A DNA stretch of 64,000 nucleotides from Pseudomaricurvus sp033283335 (GTDB lineage: Bacteria; Pseudomonadota; Gammaproteobacteria; Pseudomonadales; Cellvibrionaceae): the NCBI GenBank assembly GCA_033283335.1, contig JAWMQP010000001.1, positions 806,001 to 870,000 on the forward strand. Direction: 5' to 3'. Of this stretch, positions 60,676-64,000 are shown in pieces. Numbering within the stretch: the first letter of the stretch is position 1; each line of letters begins with the position of its first letter. Both the position numbers and the translations under genes were made by a program. The notes beneath the pieces are model-generated. The model was not told the origin of the DNA. It searched no databases and saw only the letters and a program-made list of their open reading frames with translations.

Positions 60676-62463
60676 TTACGCGATCAGCAGCAGAATATCG
60701 CCGACGGCAACCGAGTCACCCTCTTTGATGTTCACACTGGTAATGGTTCCCGCTTTCGGGGCCCGCACTTCGGTTTCCATCTTCATGGCTTCCAGCACGA
60801 TGACCAGGTCACCTTCCTGCACGGCCTGCCCTGGAGCGCAATGCACCTTGACAATATTGCCAGCCAGCGGCGCAGCCAGTGGGTCACCGCCTGTCGGAAC
60901 GGCACCTGCGGCAGCAGGGGCCGCGGCCACAGCACCACCCACAGGGGCAATACCCGTCAAGTCGCCGCCATTGGAGACAGTCACGGTGTAGGACTGGCCT
61001 TCCACGGTGACGGTGTACACTTCCTCACCACTGTCGTTGGTGACCAGTGCGGTCTCCTTACCGGTAGGTGCCGGCTCGAAGGCGTCTGGGTTACCGCGGT
61101 TCGACAGGAATTTGAGACCGATCTGCGGGAACAGTGCGTAGGTCAATGCATCGTCAATTTCCCGATCGCCGGCCGCCAGCTGGATGCTCTTCTCCGCAGC
61201 CAGTGTTTTCAACTCATCGACCAGCTTGTCCATCTCCGGCTCCAGCAGGTCCGCCGGACGACAGGTAATGGCTTCAGCACCTTGCAATACACGATCCTGC
61301 AGCTCTTTATTGAAGGGGGCGGGCGCAGCGCCGTACTCACCTTTCAGGATGCCCTGGGTCTCTTTGGAGATGGACTTGTAGCGCTCACCCGTCAGCACAT
61401 TCAAGACCGCCTGCGTACCAACGATCTGGGATGTGGGAGTGACCAGGGGAATAAAGCCCAAATCTTCACGCACGCGAGGGATTTCGGCCAGTACCTCACC
61501 GAACTTATCCTCGGCGCCTTGATCCTTCAGCTGACTCTCCATATTGGTGAGCATGCCACCTGGCACCTGGGCGGTGAGAATACGTCCGTCGATACCGCGC
61601 AGAGAACCTTCAAACTTGGCGTATTTCTTCCGTACTTCACGGAAGTAGTTGGCGATCTCTTCCAGCTTCTCAAGATCCAGACCGGTATCTCGATCAGTGC
61701 CTTGCAAAATGGCAACCACCGCTTCGGTGGGACTGTGTCCGTAGGTCATTGACATGGAGGAGATGGCGGTATCGATGTTATCAATACCCGCTTCCACACA
61801 TTTCACGGCGGTGGCCGTGGACAGGCCAGTGGTGGCATGACACTGCATGTGAATGGGGATGTCACAGGAGGCTTTCAGCCGGGAGACGAGTTCGTAACCC
61901 ACATAGGGTTTCAACAGGCCCGCCATATCTTTGATGGCAATGGAGTCGGCCCCCATGTCCTCAATGCGCTTACCCTGCTCCACCCACATATCCACGGTGT
62001 GGACCGGGCTGATGGTATAGGAAATGGTGCCCTGGGCATGTTTACCCTGCTTTTTCACCGCTTTCAACGCCGTCTCGATGTTGCGCATGTCGTTCATGGC
62101 ATCAAAGACACGGAACACATCAACACCATTAGTGGCACAGCGCTCGACAAATTTTTCTACCACGTCATCCGCGTAGTGACGATAGCCCAGGATGTTCTGG
62201 CCGCGGAACAGCATCTGCATTGGCGTCTTGGGCATGGCCTTTTTCAACTCGCGAATACGATCCCAGGGGTCTTCGCCCAGGTAGCGAATACAGGCATCAA
62301 AGGTGGCCCCACCCCAGGTTTCCAGTGACCAGAAACCGATGTCGTCGAGTTTTGCTGCGATCGGCAACATATCGTCCAGACGCATCCGGGTCGCAAACAG
62401 CGATTGGTGCGCATCACGCAACACAACGTCGGTAATGCCTAGTGGAGTTTTGTTCTCACTCAT
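60676..62463 (-). CDS. oadA: Oxaloacetate decarboxylase, alpha subunit
   Basis: A 595-residue biotin-dependent carboxyltransferase. The N-terminal catalytic domain has DAHQSLFATRMRLDDMLPIA, the metal/lysine region AIKDMAGLLKPYVGYEL and MQCHATTGLSTA. A Pro/Ala-rich linker near 510-530 leads to the biotinyl domain whose lysine is in VLEAMKMETEVRAPKAG. This is the soluble subunit that decarboxylates oxaloacetate to pyruvate while carboxylating biotin. It lies between oadG and oadB. Pyruvate carboxylase subunit B shares the architecture, but the OadG and OadB neighbours decide the call. Confidence 0.97.
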   Translation of the reverse strand: MSENKTPLGITDVVLRDAHQSLFATRMRLDDMLPIAAKLDDIGFWSLETWGGATFDACIRYLGEDPWDRIRELKKAMPKTPMQMLFRGQNILGYRHYADDVVEKFVERCATNGVDVFRVFDAMNDMRNIETALKAVKKQGKHAQGTISYTISPVHTVDMWVEQGKRIEDMGADSIAIKDMAGLLKPYVGYELVSRLKASCDIPIHMQCHATTGLSTATAVKCVEAGIDNIDTAISSMSMTYGHSPTEAVVAILQGTDRDTGLDLEKLEEIANYFREVRKKYAKFEGSLRGIDGRILTAQVPGGMLTNMESQLKDQGAEDKFGEVLAEIPRVREDLGFIPLVTPTSQIVGTQAVLNVLTGERYKSISKETQGILKGEYGAAPAPFNKELQDRVLQGAEAITCRPADLLEPEMDKLVDELKTLAAEKSIQLAAGDREIDDALTYALFPQIGLKFLSNRGNPDAFEPAPTGKETALVTNDSGEEVYTVTVEGQSYTVTVSNGGDLTGIAPVGGAVAAAPAAAGAVPTGGDPLAAPLAGNIVKVHCAPGQAVQEGDLVIVLEAMKMETEVRAPKAGTITSVNIKEGDSVAVGDILLLIA

Positions 62464-62533
62464 GAGAAAGCCCTTAGTCTTTAATTGTTCGGAAAATGAT
62501 TCGCTCTGGTACCTGGCGGAGATCAGTCAACTC

Positions 62534-62779
62534 TCAACGCTTTTGACGGTGCTGATCAACGGCGGCCTTGATAATGGCCAGCAGCTTCGGATCGTTAACG
62601 CCCGCAGGTGGTGCTGCCGGAGCCGGCGTGGGCTCAGGGGCAACGGGTTCCGGAAAAAAGCGCTGCACAATGGAAGACATGATCGCCGTAGCAATCACCA
62701 GTACAGTCAGGAATACGAACACCGATCCCATCCCGAAGAGCATTAAATCTAAGCCCTGTTGCATGATTTCTTGTTGCAT
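62534..62779 (-). CDS. oadG: Oxaloacetate decarboxylase, gamma subunit
   Basis: An 81-residue protein with one membrane helix (about 11-34, LMLFGMGSVFVFLTVLVIAT), then a Pro/Ala-rich linker (VAPEPTPAPAAPPAG) and a charged C-terminal helix ending DQHRQKR. That layout is the OadG form: it anchors the alpha subunit and supplies a zinc-binding tail in some species. It is the first gene of oadGAB; the alpha-subunit ATG lies 70 bases downstream. Confidence 0.92.
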   Translation of the reverse strand: MQQEIMQQGLDLMLFGMGSVFVFLTVLVIATAIMSSIVQRFFPEPVAPEPTPAPAAPPAGVNDPKLLAIIKAAVDQHRQKR

Positions 62780-63198
62780 AAATAATCCAGTCTCTAGATT
62801 TCCCAGGCCAGGGTGTCATGACCGGGGAAGGCAAACAGGCCACTTGGCCTCTGCTTGCCGGTAGTTAGCGAAGGGGCGTGGAATTTAGCGTGATTCAAGC
62901 TTGTAGGCAAATTTCTTCAATTACTACAAAATAGCCCTTCCGACAGCCTTTTGCAGTCGCCCACACTAACACGCAGGCCACGGTATTCAAGCCTCTCGGT
63001 CAATTAGGCAGCTTGCCAGGGCAGAATTCTTATTGGTCAAGGCCCAGTTGATCATATTCCTGTTTTAGGCGCCATCAACGACGTTTATTAGCGACGCATT
63101 TTTGATCAATCTGTTCGTGACTCCTCGTTGACCTAACCGGTAAAATCGTCATCACCTGCACTTGCATTTCCCCTTACTGACACACCCGACGGAATAAC
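62780..63198. other. Divergent region between oadG and dusC
   Basis: No gene or RNA was recognised in these 419 bases. It must contain the oadGAB promoter on the minus strand and the dusC promoter on the plus strand. I did not find hexamers good enough to list, and saw no strong hairpin. Confidence 0.5.
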
Positions 63199-64000
63199 AT
63201 GAGATTATTTTTAGCCCCAATGGAAGGCGTGGTTGACCACCATGTTCGCGATCTGCTGACCGGCATTGGCGGAATTGACGTCTGTGTGACGGAGTTTGTG
63301 CGGGTGTGCGAGCACCAGCGACTTCCGGAGCGGGTGTTTAAACGTCTCTGCCCGGAGCTGGACCAACAGAGCCTCACCAAAGCCGGCACGCCCGTTCGAT
63401 TACAGCTCTTGGGCGGACATCCTGACTCCATCGCCTATAATGCCGCCAAGGCTGCCCAACTGGGAGCCTGCGCCATTGACCTGAACTTTGGCTGCCCAGC
63501 CAAGGCGGTCAACAACAGCGATGGCGGCGCCTGCCTGTTACGAGAACCGGAGCGGGTATTTCAAATTGTCAGGGCAGTTCGGGAACAGGTACCGGCTTCA
63601 GTGCCTGTGAGCGCTAAAATCCGACTGGGGTTTGAGGATCGCAGCCGCTACCTGGACAACGCACTGGCCGTCTACGAAGCCGGCGCCAATGAGCTGACCG
63701 TCCACGCCCGCTCCAAAGCCGATGGTTACAAACCTCCCGCCTACTGGGAATACATCGCCCATATCCGCGAGTCGGTATCGATCCCGGTAATCGCCAACGG
63801 TGAGATCTGGTCGGTGGACGATTGGCGCCGCTGCCGCGAGCAGTCAGGCTGTGAAGACTTTATGCTCGGACGTGGTCTGCTGGCCCGGCCAGATCTGGCC
63901 CTGGCTATCCAGGCCGCTCATACTGGCGAGGAACAGCCCGCCCTGGAATGGCAGCACATTGTCGCCTACCTGTTTGACTATTACCTGACCACCAAAACTC
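63199..64000 (+). CDS. dusC: tRNA-dihydrouridine synthase C (3' end cut by window edge)
   Basis: Flavoenzyme that reduces uridine to dihydrouridine in tRNA. Visible: N-terminal MRLFLAPMEGVVDHHVRDLL, the signature IDLNFGCPAKAVN with the catalytic cysteine, the nucleotide-binding AKIRLGFEDRSRY and the VHARSKADGYKPPAYW loop. The APMEGV and GCPAKAVN forms, with the KADGYKPPA loop, point to the U16-specific DusC subgroup. A GGAATAAC element precedes the ATG at 63199. About 267 residues lie in the window and the C-terminal helical domain is missing at the edge. Confidence 0.95.
   Translation, partial: MRLFLAPMEGVVDHHVRDLLTGIGGIDVCVTEFVRVCEHQRLPERVFKRLCPELDQQSLTKAGTPVRLQLLGGHPDSIAYNAAKAAQLGACAIDLNFGCPAKAVNNSDGGACLLREPERVFQIVRAVREQVPASVPVSAKIRLGFEDRSRYLDNALAVYEAGANELTVHARSKADGYKPPAYWEYIAHIRESVSIPVIANGEIWSVDDWRRCREQSGCEDFMLGRGLLARPDLALAIQAAHTGEEQPALEWQHIVAYLFDYYLTTKT

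Noticed and set aside
1..64000. CRISPR arrays, insertion sequences, prophage genes, rRNA or complete tRNA genes
   Set aside because: None was seen on reading both strands; no regularly spaced repeats of CRISPR size, no transposase, integrase or phage protein motifs.

Overview
The window is a 64-kb piece of a gammaproteobacterial chromosome. It is densely coded, of moderate G+C, and made almost entirely of housekeeping genes; I saw no rRNA, complete tRNA, insertion sequence, prophage or CRISPR array. Protein sequences and gene order (fimV-asd-leuB-leuD-leuC; aroC with an MFS gene and prmB; gltA opposite sdhCDAB-sucAB-lpd-sucCD) recall Pseudomonas from memory. A sodium-pumping oxaloacetate decarboxylase (OadGAB) fits a marine or halotolerant relative, for example the Cellvibrionales/Spongiibacteraceae or Oceanospirillales. 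The genus is inference and is left open.

Layout. 1-7.2 kb: fimV (cut by the left edge), asd and leuB-leuD-leuC on the minus strand, facing a divergent LysR gene with a readable promoter and LysR box between them. 7.2-20.3 kb: a secreted protein of unknown function, an MFS carrier, aroC, prmB, a TSUP permease, folE, a DUF4892 protein, an alpha/beta hydrolase, sixA, a DUF4389 protein, gpsA, htpG behind a near-consensus heat-shock promoter, and two overlapping hotdog thioesterases. 20.4-34.5 kb: a small lipoprotein, then the TCA-cycle block: sdhCDAB, sucAB, lpdA and sucCD on the minus strand, with gltA divergent from sdhC. 34.5-47.6 kb: a more accessory stretch with a lapG-like protease, a DMT exporter, a thioesterase, an IclR regulator, an FAD oxidoreductase, class II DAHP synthase, a serine hydrolase, a DUF819 membrane protein, a sphingosine-1-phosphate-lyase-like PLP enzyme, a DUF1631 protein, a PilZ protein and a YkgJ cysteine-cluster protein. 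47.6-52 kb: napEDABC, including a short napE. 52-64 kb: an acyl-CoA dehydrogenase opposite an AraC regulator, an outer-membrane barrel protein, a GNAT acetyltransferase, a three-gene envelope cluster (retropepsin-like lipoprotein, inactive transglutaminase with 7 TM helices, ATP-grasp ligase), oadGAB, and dusC cut by the right edge.

How they fit together. Central metabolism dominates: citrate synthase, 2-oxoglutarate dehydrogenase, succinyl-CoA synthetase and succinate dehydrogenase form one block, while OadGAB consumes oxaloacetate and Asd uses aspartate made from it. LeuBCD makes leucine; class II DAHP synthase and AroC are the first and last enzymes of the chorismate pathway. NapEDABC offers quinol-linked periplasmic nitrate reduction. 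The least understood parts are the 56-59 kb three-gene envelope cluster, the DUF819/S1P-lyase-like pair with a perfect palindrome upstream, and four exact-period 20-bp repeats over the sixA stop and the next gene's start. All motif and promoter readings were made by eye, without database searches.
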